Positions 16,196 through 27,100 of a stretch of 64,000 bases of DNA are shown piece after piece. Made by a program: the position numbers and the translations under genes. The notes under the pieces are model-generated. The model was given only the letters and a program-made list of their open reading frames with translations, had not been told where the DNA came from and made no database searches. The DNA is from Impatiens glandulifera (lineage: Eukaryota > Streptophyta > Magnoliopsida > Ericales > Balsaminaceae), in contig NC_061869.1 of the NCBI RefSeq assembly GCF_907164915.1, forward strand, positions 45,877,771 through 45,941,770. The letters are read 5' to 3'. Positions within the stretch are counted from its first letter, which is position 1; the number at the start of each line of letters is the position of its first letter.

Positions 16196-16324
16196 CCCAG
16201 ATTTTTTCATTTTCTTCATTTATTTTCTCTCTCTTCTCTCTCTACTCTTGTTCTCTCTTTGACGGCGACGGCGACTGCTACGGCGACGACGGCGGCGGAG
16301 AACACATCATACAGATAAGAGAAC

Positions 16325-16465
16325 TCTAACCCTAAATCGATTTATCTTCATTTCAAACCCTAACCCTAAATCGATTTATCTTCATTTGAAAACCCTAACC
16401 CTAAATCGATTTATCTTCATTTAAAAACCCTAAATCGATTTATGTTTATCTTCAAAATCGATTTA
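16325..16465. repeat. ~33-bp AACCCTAAATCGATTTATCTTC tandem repeat, left arm
   Basis: About four units, each with (AACCCT)1-2 followed by AAATCGATTTATCTTCATTT, are mirrored by about three at 18000-18125 in the right arm. The CCCTAA words look telomeric but are embedded in a longer unit. Confidence 0.7.
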
Positions 16466-16954
16466 AGTTGTTCTTATTGTTCATATTGGTTTTACTATCG
16501 TTGTTCATATTATCGATGATGACATTTGCAGATAATCTCGTCGATATGGGTTCCGTTTCAAGGAAGATTCACTTATCGTTTCGCGTTTCGCGAAGTATTT
16601 CGCGTTTCGTTAATTACTTCGCGTTTCGTTAAGTATTTTGCGTTTCGTTAAGTGCTTCGCGTTACGCGAAGCGGCATCACGGTCGGCACGCGAAACGCAC
16701 GGATGACACGCGAAACGACACGGACATCACACGAAGCGGCATGGTCGGCACGCGAAACGGCACAGTCGGCACGCGAAACGGCACAGTCGGCACCCATAGC
16801 TTTTTTTTTAACTTGTAATAATAATTTCTGACATTCTGTTATGTTTAACTCATGACAAATTTGTATTTATTTGGTTAAATTTTCAAAGAAATTCAATTTT
16901 GTTGCTGACTATTATTGTAATATTGAATTTTTTGTTGTAATATTGAATTTTGTT

Positions 16955-17130
16955 GATTATTGCCTCAGCTTATGAGGATTCCACCTGGTCAAGCTATTAT
17001 GTGGGGGTGGCTGATCAAGTCATGGGATTCTACGAGGAAGTATATGTAAAACGCGACGCTGTAGGCACCGCTTGGTTAAGTAATTCATTAAGACCCGATG
17101 TTAGAACAAAAAATCAGCTCTTTTTTTAGT
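16955..17130 (+). pseudogene. Exon-like open frame in the loop of the inverted-repeat element
   Basis: In the unique loop, a frame following a CCTCAG acceptor-like word reads SAYEDSTWSSYYVGVADQ and continues about 35 codons (through GTAWLSNSLRPDVRT) to a TAG near 17129. It is less AT-rich than its surroundings, as a captured coding exon would be. I do not recognise the family. A second frame through the same bases (starting PQLMRIPPGQ) is shorter. Confidence 0.35.
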
Positions 17131-17491
17131 ATAATAGCTGGTTATTTGTATTCATTATTGATTTTGATTGAGATATATATAGAGCAAAATGCTTGAGATT
17201 CATTTTTTTTTCAAATAATGTTGTATTCTCCAATTGATATTTTGGACTATTTTTAATCATTCTTGCTCTATTGTTGTAATAACTAATGTTTTTTGAACTA
17301 CTCAATTGGTTCTTTCAATTTGATAACACAAACTGAAAATTTAATATTACAATAATAGTCAGCATCAAAATTGAATTTCTTTGAAAATTTAACCAAATAA
17401 TACAAATTTCTCATGAGTTAAACAAAACAGAATGTCATAAATTATTATTACAAGTTACAAAAAAAAGAAGTTATAGGTGTCGATTGTGTCG

Positions 17492-17878
17492 TTTCGCGTG
17501 CTGACCGTGCCTCTTCGCGGGCCGTCCGTGCCGTTTCGCGTGTCGTCCTTGCCGACTGTGCCGACTCGCGTAACGCGAAGTACTTAGCGAAACGCTAAAC
17601 ACTTAACGAAACGTGAAGTACTTCGCGAGCCGACCGTGCCGCTTCGCGTGCCGTTTGTGCCGTTTCGCGTGCCGTCCTTGCCGACAGTGCCGACTCGCGT
17701 AACGCGAAGCATTTAGCGAAACGCGAAGCACTTAACGAAACGCGAAGTACTTCGCGAGCCGACAGTGTCGCTTCGCGTGCCGTCCGTGTCGTTTCGCGTG
17801 CCGTCCTTGCCGACCGTGCCGACTCGCGTAACGCGAAGCACTTAGAGAAACGCGAAACACTTAACGAAATGCGAAGTA
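17492..17878. repeat. ~129-bp tandem repeat, about three copies, right arm only
   Basis: The junction word CTTCGCGAGCCGA recurs at 17621 and 17750 and the array ends at 17879 with CTTCGCGAAACG, giving a period of 129 bp. The left arm has only a single shorter version, so the array expanded after the palindrome formed. The GC-rich, CG-dinucleotide-rich units contrast with the AT-rich surroundings. The minus-strand open frame at 17595-17948 merely reads through the repeats. Confidence 0.85.
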
Positions 17879-18238
17879 CTTCGCGAAACGCGAAACAATA
17901 AGTGAATCTTCCCTGAAACGGAACCCATATCGACGAGATTATCTGCAAATTTCATCATTGACACAATATGAACAACGATAGTAAGACCAATATTAACCAA
18001 TATGAACAATAAGAACATCTTAAATCGATTTTGAAGATAAACATAAATTGATTTAGGGTTTTGAAATGAAGATAAATCGATTTAGGGTTAGGGTTTTCAA
18101 ATGAAGATAAATCGATTTAGGGTTATAGTTTTCTTATATGTATGATGTGTTCCCCGTCGTCGTCGCCGTCGTCAAAAAGAGAACAAGAGTAGAGAGAGAA
18201 AAGAGAGAAAAGAAATGAAGGAAATAAAAAAATTACAG

Positions 18239-18246
18239 TATTTATA
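18239..18246 (-). promoter_or_regulatory. Inward-facing TATA box, right arm
   Basis: TATAAATA on the minus strand is followed in that direction by a pyrimidine-rich stretch, mirroring 16188-16195. Confidence 0.45.
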
Positions 18247-18400
18247 CTAAACCTAATCCACTTCGCGAAACGCTAAATCCCTTCGCGTTTCGCGAAAAGG
18301 GCAATTTCGTCAAAAAAAAAGACCACGAACGCAATTAAAATTATATTTTGCCACCACTTCAAATACCTCAATCTTTGAGGTCATTTACTCAAATTTCCCT

Positions 18401-19735
18401 TTTTGTTGTTCCAAATTTCTTTACCTTCTTGTTGCAGCTATTAAGAGGAAGCCTTAATTTTAAGGGGAGGCATACTCTGTTGCAGGGTAGGCCTCTAGGT
18501 CGCGGAGCGATCAGCTCGGTCGAGGAGGAGTAAATTGTCTAGGTTGCAGCGTGAGAGGTTGGATGTGTGGCGCGCAAAATAGAAAGTTGGATATGCAACT
18601 TTCCATTTAACTGCAGTCAGACTAGATTTTGGGAGTGTTGGACGAAACCAATGACTCTCTTCTGCCCTATTTTTCTTTACACAACCAACAAAAACCGAGC
18701 AACATAGGGTAGACACCCATTGTTACTCCCGAGCTTATTTTATTTTAATTTTTTCTCTCTAAGTTTTACTTTACGGAATTTAAATAAATAATTATTTTTA
18801 AAGACAATATCATACAGATGGAATTTAAAAACTAATTAATTTTGGACTATAAAATTCAAAATATATAAAATAAATGATAAATTAATAAATAGGTTAATTT
18901 GAAATGAATTTATCTATTATTAATGTTATTATATTTATTTTGTTTGGTAAGTAATTTGGAAAAAAAAAAAGAAATGTTCTCGGATTTTGACCATAAAAAT
19001 CGTTGGTGGGAGCCTCTAGCAAGCCCGACGGAAGAGCACTAGCTCAGCCAACCTAGACAGGTTAATGATCAAGTGGAGGGAACAACGGATCCATGACCCC
19101 AAGCCTAGGTGCGAGCCCTAACACAGGCCTAGGTGGACGTAGAAGGATTAGGCGCATTGAGGCAATTTTTAAACGCTTTCTTCCTATTCTTAAACCTATT
19201 CTTCTGAGTTCTTCGCTGTAGACCTTGTATGAGCCTCAAGTTTTCCTTTGATTTTGAGAAATGTCGATTAATCGATCAATTCTTGGTCAAATTGACCACC
19301 AAAGAGACGTACTCGACGGGTCGTGAAGAATTTGATAGTGCTAACAATTAAAATCAAAAGAGAGTCAATCAAATTTAATTATAATTATTAAGCTTATCAT
19401 TTTGAGACATTTTTATAATTGAGGCAACTAGTGTTATCAAACGACCAAGGTCTTTTTTCATTAAGTTAAACACAACCTATAAAACATATTTGTTCAAAGA
19501 AGCTGTCTAGATTTCCATTTACATCAATTTTTTAATGATTTTTCATAACGATCAAGCTTGTCTTCTTGATTCTAGACTTTATTTTTCGATTATTATTGCT
19601 TAGGAGTTGTTAATAGGAACATTTATAATCAATATAAGGTCCTAACTCCCTTATATTTATGCTCCATTTTATTTCTTTATCATATTGGCATTTTTGCTTT
19701 TGTATATGTATGTGATTGTTCCTTTAAATGGATTA
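18401..19735. other. Repeat-derived DNA, no gene
   Basis: About 18420-18720 is moderately GC-rich without a recognisable domain. About 18990-19350 is the second copy of the dispersed repeat also seen at 15040-15370. The remainder is AT-rich. No gene is supported. Confidence 0.5.
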
Positions 19736-20725
19736 TGTTAAACTAAAGAGATAAAGATTATATTAAATTGTTATTCATGGCTACATAGATTATGTCTATA
19801 TATATAGACATTATAATTGACATATAAGGAAACTAAATAATATAATATTGATATTATCACAATTTATAATATTGTGATAATATCTTACAAATATATTATA
19901 TTATACTCTAACATTCCCACTCAAACTCACGATGCAATTACAATAAGCATTGAGAGTTTGACAATTAGAAAACGAAATTGCGAACAATAAGAAGTTACGC
20001 ATCATTCTCAATCTTCTTCTCTTCCTTCACTTCTCTCTTCTGCCAGATCCATTGTCCATCCACCAACCGCTCTTCTTCAATTCAAACCAATCAAAATTAA
20101 CAATCAAAACCAATCAAACCAAGTTTCACAAACTCTTCCAAAAAACCAAACTGAAATCAACAACCCACGATAACCAAACCAAAACTCACTATTCTCAACA
20201 ACAACCAAAACTAAAATAAAGATGCTCAAACTCTTCCAAAAATCAACAACCCACCATAACCAAACCAAAATCAATCTAAATATCTAAAAAGAAAAGACAT
20301 TATTAAAAATATAAGAATAAATTATTAGAGCCTATCAATGGCTAAGGTAACCATTGATGGAGGCAGCGGAAGACTATCACTTGATTTACTCAAGGACGAT
20401 AACAAGGCTCTGATACCGTGACTAAGAGAGAAGTGAAGGAAGAGAAGAAGATTAAGAATGATGCGTAACTTCTTATTGTTCGCGCTTTCATTTTCTAATT
20501 GTCAAATTCTCAATGCTTATTGTAATTACATCGTGAGTTTGAGTGGGATGTTAGAGTATAATATAATATATTTATAAGATATTATCACAATATTATAAAT
20601 TGTGATAATATCAATATTATATTATTTAGTTTCCTTATATGTCAATTATAATGTCTATATAATAGACATAATTTATGTAACCATGAATAAAAATTCAATA
20701 CAATATTTCTCTCTTTATTTTAACA
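19736..20725. mobile_element. LTR-derived element with its two LTRs in inverted orientation, TSD GATTA
   Basis: The left LTR (19736-20040) reads TGTTAAACTAAAG... on plus. The right LTR (20419-20725) is a near copy in reverse complement, ending ...CTTTATTTTAACA. The arms match closely over about 305 bp. The flanks are a 5-bp direct repeat, GATTA (19731-19735 and 20726-20730), the size expected from integrase action. Next to the right LTR, on minus, is CGGTATCAGAGC (20407-20418), the initiator-tRNA-Met primer binding site of Ty1/copia elements; the left LTR lacks one. The loop of about 370 bp is A/C-rich leader-like sequence without an ORF. Normal retroelements have direct LTRs, so the arrangement is abnormal. 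Confidence 0.85.
20407..20418 (-). other. Primer binding site (initiator tRNA-Met type)
   Basis: On the minus strand CGGTATCAGAGC directly follows the CA end of the right LTR, one base from the common copia PBS TGGTATCAGAGC. Confidence 0.75.
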
Positions 20726-20730
20726 GATTA

Positions 20731-21488
20731 CACATTTTGCATGTTTGGATGATTATATAACTAAATGTTCTTCCAAATTTAATCAATTCATCCACATTTG
20801 AAAATTCCCAAATTCAAAATAAGGGTTTTGATTACATTCGATCATATTCTTGGGACCTAATTTGAGGACAATGGCTCAAGAATAATTGATTTGTTGTATA
20901 TGATATAAATGGGAAGATTAGAGTCCCTAAAATAAAGGTTTCAAATGGCTTTAAAATTTTATCATTTTGCATGAAGAACATCCCATGGAGTTTTGTAATT
21001 ACTCAAAATTTTGATGTTATAGATTGTTGTTCATGATGGATTATTGTTATAATCATCTTAATTTACATTTCCATCTAATTAGATTTTTGATCATGGTCTA
21101 ATTTGTCGAGTGTGTTCTTGGCCAAGACATCCCCGACCATGAAAAGGAATTATACGACCAAGAAAATGCGCACACGATAACGACATGATTTCTGACCAAG
21201 AGCGACCAAAGATCTTTAGCTATGGCCTATTTTTTTATTGAGAAAACCAACAATGAAAGGTTTTTGACCGAGTTTCTTCAGCCACGATCGTAACATTCGA
21301 TTGAGAAATCATCCACTAGACCGAAGTTCTTCACTATCGACCAAGAGGCCCTCTACTCTTCCACCAGCTCACGTTCACGCCCGATCAAACCCGTTCGACC
21401 GAGACCCTAATCCGTTTTCCCTTATGCCCAATTTTCTTTGTGTATTTTTATATTTCATATTTATTTATTTATTTGTATGATTTGTTGT
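20731..21488. other. Repeat-like DNA, no gene
   Basis: The part 21110-21420 holds irregular GACCAAG/GACCGAG words like those in the LTRs at 4740-5215 and 25060-25530, suggesting another decayed LTR fragment. No coding region is seen. Confidence 0.4.
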
Positions 21489-21898
21489 AAAACAATGAAC
21501 TATTAACTAATTAAAATATAAAACAAGTAAATAGATGGAGAATAGTATTCAAAAATAAATACAAAGTAGAAATATTGAAAGAGAAAGTTAAGAGAGATAT
21601 CTCTTTTATTCATTATAGAAAGTCTATTTATAAGGATAAAGGGTGAGATGCATATTGTCACATATATGTCCATGTGTTGAGAATAATTAGCATCCACTTG
21701 TTTGTTGTATCATATTGCCACATATATGTCCATGTGTTGAGAATAATTAGCATCCACTTGTTTGTTGTTTCATATTGCCACATATATGTCCATGTGTTGA
21801 GAATAATTAGCATCCACTTGTTTGTTGTTTCATATTGCCACATATATGTTCATGTGTTGAGAAGAATTAGCATCCAATTGTTTTTCGTTTTATAACAC
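21489..21898 (-). mobile_element. 3' LTR of a minus-strand copia element
   Basis: On the minus strand the LTR starts TGTTATAAAACG at 21898 and has a TATA-like CTTATAAATAG near 21630. Its upstream neighbour on that strand has the familiar copia pre-LTR region, including the purine-rich CAGGGGGAG near 22022. The 3' end (about 21489) is approximate. A 60-bp tandem repeat fills the part upstream of the TATA box. Confidence 0.65.
21653..21892. repeat. 60-bp tandem repeat, four copies, in the LTR U3
   Basis: The unit CATATTG(C/T)CACATATATGTC... recurs with a period of exactly 60 bp; three copies are nearly identical and the fourth (21835-21892) is more diverged. It lies upstream of the LTR's TATA-like box. 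Open frames on both strands across it are by-products of the period being divisible by three. Confidence 0.95.
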
Positions 21899-22029
21899 TC
21901 CTCATTGGATGTTAATTTACACAAAGAATATGCCTCATTAAAACTTTACTAGGAAAAAAACCTGTGGGAAAAAAATTCTATTGAAGGAAAAAGAGTACAA
22001 TATTCTTGTGTTTATATCTCCCCCTGATT

Positions 22030-23850
22030 TGGGTATTGCTTCAAATTTCGAAGTCGACGCATCCCTATTCTATTTGCTAGCATTTCAAATGTAGAAGTCG
22101 ACAATACTTTGGTTAATAAACTGCTAAGTTTCATCTAATCTAATTTTTTGCACATCAATTTTACCATTTTTTGGTGAAATGTATTTTTTCCTTTCTCCTT
22201 TAATATAACCTCATTTCAGTTAAGCTATACAAGTTGAATTATCTTCAAACAAAACTGTTGGAAGAATTTTCTTATTAGTCGTTAAAGCACAATTCTTTAG
22301 AATGTGATGTAACACTGACTTCAACCAAGCGCATTCTCTGCTAGCCTCGCATATTGCTAATACTTCAGCATGATTTGATGAAGTATTTGTAAAAGTTTGC
22401 TTCATAGATTTCCATGAGATAATTATTCCACCACACATAAAAACATATATAGTATGAGATTTAGCTTTGTGTGGATTAGATAAATATCCGACATCAGCAT
22501 AGCCAATTAAATCTAGTCGAGAGTCTTTCGAATAAAATAACCCGAAGTCAATTGTCCCTTGGAAATAACGAAAAATGTGCTTTATTCAATTCCAATGCCG
22601 TCGAGTAGGGCAAGAACTAAATCATGCTAATAAATTTATAGAGAACGCGATATCTGATCGCGTGTTATTTGCAAGATATATTAGTGCACCACTAACACTT
22701 AAATAAGACACTAAACCCTAAACCCTAAACGTGATATCTTGCCAAATTCTTCTTCATCTTTTTCTTTTGGCTTAAATGGATCTTTTTCAGGATCAAGTGC
22801 TCATACGACCATTAGGGTACTTAGCAGGTGAGCAAAATCCATTTGAAAATGCTTCAATACCTTTTGGGTATAAGTTGATTGATGGATGAATATGCTATTT
22901 TTTGAATGCTCAATTTGTAATCCAGTGCAAGATTTAGTTTTCCCAAAATCTTTGATTTTGAATTCCTTTTTTGAATATTCAACAACTATTTGCAGCTCTT
23001 CAGGAGTTTCAATCAAATTTAAATCATTAACGTATACTATAATGATTACAAATTCATATTCATTTTTCTTTATAAAAACACATGGAAAAATTGGTTCATT
23101 CACATAACCTTCTTTCATCGAAATTTCACTAAGGCAATTATACCACATTCGGCTAGATTTCTTAAGCCTAAACAGATTATACTAGGAATTTGATTTACCT
23201 AAATAAGACATCTTAAATCCTTATAATATTTTCATATAGATATTTTTTTTCTAAAGAGACATATAGGTAAGTAGTTACAACATACATTAATCTCATTTCG
23301 AGCTTTTCTCGTACTACTAGGCTCACAAGATACCTGAATGTCATCCCATCCATGACCGGGGAATATGTTTCCTCAAAATCAATTCTCGGTCTCAGGAAAA
23401 ATCTTGGGCAATAAATCTTCTTTGTATCTGAGAATTTCATTGTTTTCATTTGTTTTTTCTCACAAACACCTATCTGTATCCAATTGGCTTTACATTTTCC
23501 GGTGTTTGGACTATTGAACTGAATATTTTTCTTTTATTCAGTGAATCTAATTCAGACTGAATTGCTTCTTTCTAGTTTGGTCAATCATTTTTTTCTGACA
23601 TTCATCAACTAATTTTGGTTCAGGATGTTCATCATTTTTTATTACATCGAGTGCAACATTATATGCAAATATATTATCAACTACAACCTCTTTTTGGTTC
23701 CAAGATTTTTCAGAAATTATATAATTGAAAGATGTTTCAATAACTGCATTATCTTATAGATGAATATTTTTAATATCACCATCTTCGGGATATATTTTTT
23801 TCAAGAATCTCTTCAGGTTTTGATCAAACTTTCTTTTTCTTTTTTTATCA
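22030..23850 (-). pseudogene. Decayed copia pol: reverse transcriptase and RNase H
   Basis: On the minus strand, about 23213-23450 resembles the start of copia RT (FEETYSPV, FRYLVSLVV), 22801-23148 the RT core (FIKKNEYEFVIIIVYVND... KSCTGLQIEHS), and 22220-22620 RNase H (ISWKSMKQ, SNHAEVLAICEASREC). Frameshifts and stops separate the pieces. The catalytic YVDD box reads YVND, so one aspartate is lost. Upstream (23450-23850) only weak traces remain; integrase, protease, gag and the 5' LTR are absent. It belongs to a copia lineage different from the element at 57.8-62.5 kb. Confidence 0.8.
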
Positions 23851-23927
23851 TAATTTATCTGATTATTTAAAAAATTATTTTCAAACATTATAAAATAAAA
23901 GTATAATTATAAATAAACTAATTATGA

Positions 23928-23934
<7 letters not shown>

Positions 23935-23985
<51 letters not shown>

Positions 23986-24035
23986 GTTAGTCTCATTTAT
24001 TTATTTATTTATTTATTTATTTATATATATATATA
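23935..24035. repeat. (TA)n followed by (TTTA)n microsatellites
   Basis: A TA tract (about 23932-23983) is followed by seven or so TTTA units (about 23997-24024) and another short TA tract. Confidence 0.9.
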
Positions 24036-24179
24036 TTACTTTAACTCAATATAATTTAATATTACATTTAAAAATATATTAATATTTATTTTAATAATTT
24101 TTTATTTAATATATTAAATTTATACTTTAATATATTGAGTTTATCTATAATTAGTATATAAGTGTGTAAGGGTATCCCA

Positions 24180-27100
24180 ATTTATGTCACGTTTCATAGC
24201 TTAGCACATGTCAATAAATACGTGGCAATATGGAATGACTATCGCGAGAAAGCTCGTGGTTCGATGTGTTTCAACATTGGTTTGCGTGTCAGACATCTTT
24301 TAAAATAAAATAATTAGTTTTTAAAAGATTTTGAAAATACCTAGAGAGGTAAGAAATTAATTATGTAAAAATAATTAATCATTTGTTAAAATTTTAATAA
24401 TCTAGTAGGCTAAATAATAATTTAACCTGAACCCAATTTAAATTAATTAAACATAATCAATTTAAAGATTATTTATTTGAAAATCAGAGTCGCCAAGAGA
24501 TTTTATGAAAATCAATAAAATGATACGTGTACAAACGTATTTATACCAAAGTTTCTGAAAAAAATGATTTGTTGTCTGTTTATGCTCGGGAAAGGGCTTT
24601 TGAGCTATGTCCTCTGTGCCCGCCTAAGGACAGTTTTCAGAATCCTTCTAAAATAAACAAAGTCTAACTTTCATAAATCTAATTATAACATTCTTTATCC
24701 TTAATTAGTAGACCAGGGGTCCTAAATGAGGATATTCTTTAAATAATTGTACAAAATTATTTAAAGGAGGTGTGTACATGTTGTGTTGATGTTCAGATTT
24801 AACAAAAACTAAAAATATCAGATTAGAATGTCAGAATTTAAACATAAATTCAAAATGGGCCCTTATCCAATACATTGGTTTAGACGATATCCTGAAAATG
24901 TGAAAAATGTCATTTTCTGACCTTTCGAAATTATTTGAAAACGGTTAGGGTTCCAAAATTACAAAAACAATTTTTGATTTTGAAAAGTGGAACCAAATAG
25001 GCCTTAGGACCAGAATCCTAAGATCTGTGTTCGGTTTGGCTGATGTGGGCTTGGTCGGGCTCGGTCGAGATTGGTGGGGTTCGGACCATGGTCAAGTTTG
25101 CCGGTCTAGGTGCTTGGTCCTAGAGTTAGGTAGCCATCGGTCCTAGGCTAAGGGTTAGGGTTAGGTTTGTCGGTAATAGGCTAAGGGAGGCTAGGTCTTA
25201 AGGTTAAGTTTTCTCGGTCCTAGGTTAAGTGGAGGCTCGGTTCTAAGGTTAGAGTGCTCAGTCCTATCCCTCGGTCCTAAGATTAGAGTGTTCGGTCTTG
25301 GCTCTCAGTCATAGCTAAAGAACACCGGTCCTACTCCACTGTGCTAACTAAAGTTCACCGGTCCTACTTCCTCGGTCCTGGATGAAGAATACCAGTCATA
25401 TTCCCTCGGTCCTAGTAGAAAATCACCGGTCCTACTCCCTCGGTCCAGACAGAGAATCATCAGTCCTAATCCATCGATTATGGCAAAAAATTACCGGTCC
25501 TGGATCTGTTTTCTAGGTCCTAGGCTAAAACCTTAGGACCGACCATGTGTTCTTATTTTGGTCCAAAATTTCACAAGTCCATCACTTTTGATTGGGATGA
25601 CGAAATCAAGATCCATAAGCATTAGTAGGTTCATATGATCATGAAGAACAAAAGCTCTAACATAAATCACGAATTTGAAGTCCCTACAAGGATCAATTTC
25701 AAATAGTTATTTCTAGGTCAAATTTTAGGATCTTATAAATTAGACTATTTCAAGGTCTGGTTTTTGTTCCATTAGCTTTGAAATTATTAATATAGTTAAT
25801 CTAAACCACAACAAGAACATTATAACATTATTAAAATAGTTTTTGAAGATTGAATAAAAATCCATTTTTTTCCAAGAACAAGATTTGATCAAATTGATTA
25901 TACAATCACTTGAGATTCACCCAGCATGTTAACGAACATGTATTATAACTAATTCGATCAACAAATCCAGATTAGAAGCAAGAACATGAAATTTTAAAAA
26001 TCCAGTTTTTTAACTTTATTCTCAAAATTTCAGTTTGATCAATCATGATCAAAACTATGATTATAGTTACTTGGAAATCATCCAAACATGTTTATAAACA
26101 TGTATTACAATAATTGAATCAACAAATTCAGATTAGAAGTAAAAACACAACATATAAAAATCTAGTTTTGAACTTTATTTTCAAAATTTCAGTTTTATCA
26201 ATCATGATCAAAACATGATTACAGTTACTTGGAAATTATCAAAACATGTTTACAAACATTTATAGCAATTATCTGGATCAAAAAATTCAGGTTTAAACCA
26301 AGAACACAAACCTTAAAAAAACAATTTTCAAACCAAATTTTTCAAAATTTTGTTCCACGTCGAATTGATCGATTATTTTTAGCTAGAAAGCTCATACATG
26401 ATTCATATAATGATTCTCAACAAAGAAATTACACAATCAAGCATAAGAACACGACCAAATTGATCAAACAATAAAATTTGAAAAAATTCAAAATTTTCAA
26501 TCATAAATCATGATGATACAAACGATATGGATGAATACCAAAAGTAAGAGAATACTCTTGGGGTGTGTTAGCAGCTATTCAAAAGACTAAATTGAAGCTT
26601 GGATCGTCGGAACAGGTTTTGACAAATACCAGTTTGTCGGAATCTTCAAAGCTTGATTTCAAGTGATGAAATCCGGTGATTGAGGGGTGATTGTTTGATG
26701 ATTTGGTATTTAAAGGTTAAGGGGTATTTATAGTAGGGGAAGGACAGTTGAGGAGGGTTAATTTGGGACGAATTTAACCTTCGGCGAGCTTATCCCTAAA
26801 ATTATATCCGACCGTTAGTAACCTTATCTATAAGGGGATAAGGCTAGAGGATAAGGGGGAAACATAGGCGCTAACGAAGGGGTCACGTGACCGAAAAAAT
26901 CAAGGGATTTGATCATCTATGGAGGAAGTTAGAGCTTTTGGAAGGTTGGACGCCGATGAGGTCGCGATTCTAGCGAAGAAGACGAAGGAAACGACGTTGT
27001 TTCGTGTAACGGGACGCTGAGTTCCGTCTGGTTCCGTCAACGGTAAGTCTGGTTGACTAATGAGGTTAGTCTGTCCCGTTAGTTGATTCAGTGAAAGCGC

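Larger units (their letters stand above)
16027..18400. mobile_element. Long terminal inverted-repeat (foldback/MULE-like) element, ~2.4 kb
   Basis: The two ends are AGGGAAATTTGAGTAAATGA and its reverse complement. The arms reach from 16027 to about 16935 and from about 17340 to 18400, so most of the element is palindromic. In order from the outside each arm has: the TIR; a GACGAAATTGCCC(TTT)TCGCGAAACGCG segment; a TATA box facing inward (16188-16195 on plus; 18239-18246 on minus); a CT-rich leader-like stretch with GCGACGGCG triplets; a repeated AACCCTAAATCGATTT unit; a block of CGCGAAACGCG-type repeats; and an AT-rich inner part. A unique loop of about 400 bp lies between. No 8-11 bp target duplication was found, so MULE membership is unproven. 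Confidence 0.75.

Noticed and set aside
16325..16465. Interstitial telomeric repeat
   Set aside because: CCCTAA words are part of a ~33-bp unit with AAATCGATTT and are mirrored in the other arm of the palindromic element.
17595..17948. 117-codon minus-strand frame with SAREVLRVSLS-type repeats
   Set aside because: The 129-bp DNA repeat has a period divisible by three, so the frame stays open without selection. No start context or domain was seen.
16018..18409. 9-bp target duplication of the palindromic element
   Set aside because: The flanks (CATATATTT and TTTTGTTGT) do not match, so MULE insertion could not be confirmed.
21658..21895. Open frames on both strands over the 60-bp repeat
   Set aside because: The period is divisible by three and both strands are open, which is a repeat effect.
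22712..22730. Telomere-like AAACCCTAAACCCTAAAC
   Set aside because: Only about two and a half units within a decayed copia element; too short for an interstitial telomere claim.
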